From Allobrachymonas sp. (lineage in GTDB: Bacteria; Pseudomonadota; Gammaproteobacteria; Burkholderiales; Burkholderiaceae_C), in the NCBI GenBank assembly GCA_017996515.1, contig JAGOGU010000059.1, forward strand, positions 1 to 8,105: a stretch of DNA of 8,105 nucleotides, written 5' to 3'. A program made the translations under genes and the position numbers. Below the pieces are notes generated by a model. The model was not told where the DNA came from. It did not search any database and saw only the letters and a program-made list of their open reading frames with translations. Position 1 is the first letter of the stretch; every line of letters starts with the position of its first letter. This document shows positions 5,635 through 8,105 of the stretch, in pieces.

Positions 5635-6666
5635 TTATTCGGAAGAGTGATTTGGGTTGTCAGTAACTGCTTTCATTCGCATACCTTCACTGCTGATTTC
5701 GACATGATCAACTTTTTCCAGCAGGTCCAGAAAGGTTTCAAACCCATATTCTTGCCAGTTCCAACGCGGTTTGACGTATTTGCCCATAGCGTCGATGTTG
5801 GCCCAGCCTTTGGCGCTTTTGAATTTGTTGAACGCCTCGTCCAGCAGCTTGACCAGTCCGCCAAAAGGAATTTTGCGGCAGAACATGCGGCTGGCATCAT
5901 CTGTGCGAAATTGCAATCCTCGCAAATCACGCAACATGCTGGAGAGCTTGGAGTAACCGTAGCTGCGTGAATCAAAATCCGGGTGCGTCTGGTTGATGTA
6001 ATTACCAATACGCCCGACAAATGCCCAGCCAGTTTCTTCGTCGGTAGAGTCCTTGATGGCTTTGTAGAGCAAATTCTTGGCAGCAGCATCCATCTGCCTG
6101 GCTACGGCGGGCTTGGGTATATCTGCGGCAGCCGTTTTTTCTGTCGCATCACCATTGCTTTTGTCGTCGGGTGAGGTAGCCTTCACCACCGTTGTAGAGT
6201 CTTTCTCGTTTTTGACGGGGTCGTCCAGATTCTCTACATAAAAGAATCTGTCACACGCTTGGCGGAAAGCCTCTGGCGTCGTCTTTCTGCCAAACCCATA
6301 CACCACCAGCCCCGATGCCCGAATGCGCGAAGCCAGTGGGGTGAAGTCGCTGTCGCTGGAAACTAGGCAGAAACCACCGAAATTGCCGCTGTAAAGCAGG
6401 TCCATGGCATCAATGATGAGGCCCATATCGGTCGCATCCTTGCCCTTGGTATAGGCAAACTGCTGTATGGGGACCAAGGCGTGTTTGAGCAAAATACTGC
6501 GCCAACCACTTAGCGCTGGTTTGCTCCAATCGCCATAAATACGCTTCACGCTGGCCACGCCGTATTTGGCAATCTCCTCGAACAAGCCTTGCGCAACGGC
6601 CGCGGACGTGTTGTCGGCATCAATCAGCACCGCCAGTTTTGCTTGCCGCATGTTTTCAAAAGCCAT
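5635..6666 (-). CDS. NYN-domain putative RNase with two C-terminal LOTUS/OST-HTH-like modules
   Basis: This 343-residue cytoplasmic protein has no signal peptide or membrane segment. Residues 1-148 look like a NYN (PIN-like) nuclease domain: LAVLIDADN with D16 and D18, YGDWS (D46), KGKDATDMGLIIDAMDLL (D77, D80, D86), and LVSSDSDFTPLA (D105, D107). These acidic positions are those expected for metal-dependent RNA cleavage. A charged, low-complexity linker (149-190) follows. Residues about 195-262 (GWAFVGRIGNYINQ, SYGYSKLSSMLRDL) match the LOTUS/OST-HTH pattern, and about 268-336 (GWANIDAMGKYV, EYGFETFLDLLEK) look like a second, more divergent copy. LOTUS modules bind RNA in known proteins. ATG 6666 is supported by AAAGGCGAGG (6669-6678 on the plus strand). 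The gene starts 28 bases after argH, so co-transcription is likely. Its base composition appears less GC-rich than argH (by eye). RNA target and role are unknown; RNase activity is inference. Confidence 0.85.
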   Translation of the reverse strand: MAFENMRQAKLAVLIDADNTSAAVAQGLFEEIAKYGVASVKRIYGDWSKPALSGWRSILLKHALVPIQQFAYTKGKDATDMGLIIDAMDLLYSGNFGGFCLVSSDSDFTPLASRIRASGLVVYGFGRKTTPEAFRQACDRFFYVENLDDPVKNEKDSTTVVKATSPDDKSNGDATEKTAAADIPKPAVARQMDAAAKNLLYKAIKDSTDEETGWAFVGRIGNYINQTHPDFDSRSYGYSKLSSMLRDLRGLQFRTDDASRMFCRKIPFGGLVKLLDEAFNKFKSAKGWANIDAMGKYVKPRWNWQEYGFETFLDLLEKVDHVEISSEGMRMKAVTDNPNHSSE

Positions 6667-6694
6667 TGCCTCGCCTTTCGTTTGCAGAAACGGC

Positions 6695-8105
<1,411 letters not shown>

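Overview
The window looks like ordinary chromosome from a Gram-negative betaproteobacterium. Protein style (ArgH, HemN, the ZapB-like/ZapA pair, a YhdP-type AsmA protein) and a betaproteobacterial-looking 6S RNA point to Burkholderiales, probably Comamonadaceae or a close relative. The family assignment is inference from remembered sequence style, not from a search. I see no insertion sequence, phage gene, CRISPR array, tRNA or rRNA.

Layout. Positions 1-2709 (+) hold the C-terminal ~900 residues of a large YhdP/AsmA-type envelope protein whose 5' end is outside the window. After a 154-base gap comes the two-gene unit 2864-3555 (+), a ZapB-like coiled-coil protein overlapping zapA by ATGA; both are cell-division accessory genes. 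Downstream of zapA is a non-coding stretch that contains a 6S RNA gene (ssrS, about 3811-3983) with a recognisable promoter and a long closing helix, followed by an intrinsic terminator at 3994-4023. The zapA-ssrS order matches the arrangement known from many proteobacteria.

From 4048 to the right edge everything reads on the minus strand, so in transcription order argH (5' end cut by the right edge), then after 28 bases a NYN-domain protein with two C-terminal LOTUS/OST-HTH-like modules, then after about 100 bases hemN (oxygen-independent coproporphyrinogen III oxidase). hemN converges on ssrS, and the hairpin between them is flanked by A and T runs, so it could terminate both.

How the genes relate. 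The ZapB-like/ZapA pair acts on FtsZ-ring assembly. 6S RNA modulates housekeeping RNA polymerase. The YhdP-type protein belongs to the family that moves phospholipid to the outer membrane. ArgH makes arginine, and HemN makes protoporphyrinogen precursor without oxygen. The least characterised gene is the NYN-LOTUS protein, which looks like an RNA-directed nuclease and sits tightly behind argH. It is the best candidate here for something not well described. No defence island or clearly new multi-gene system is visible.
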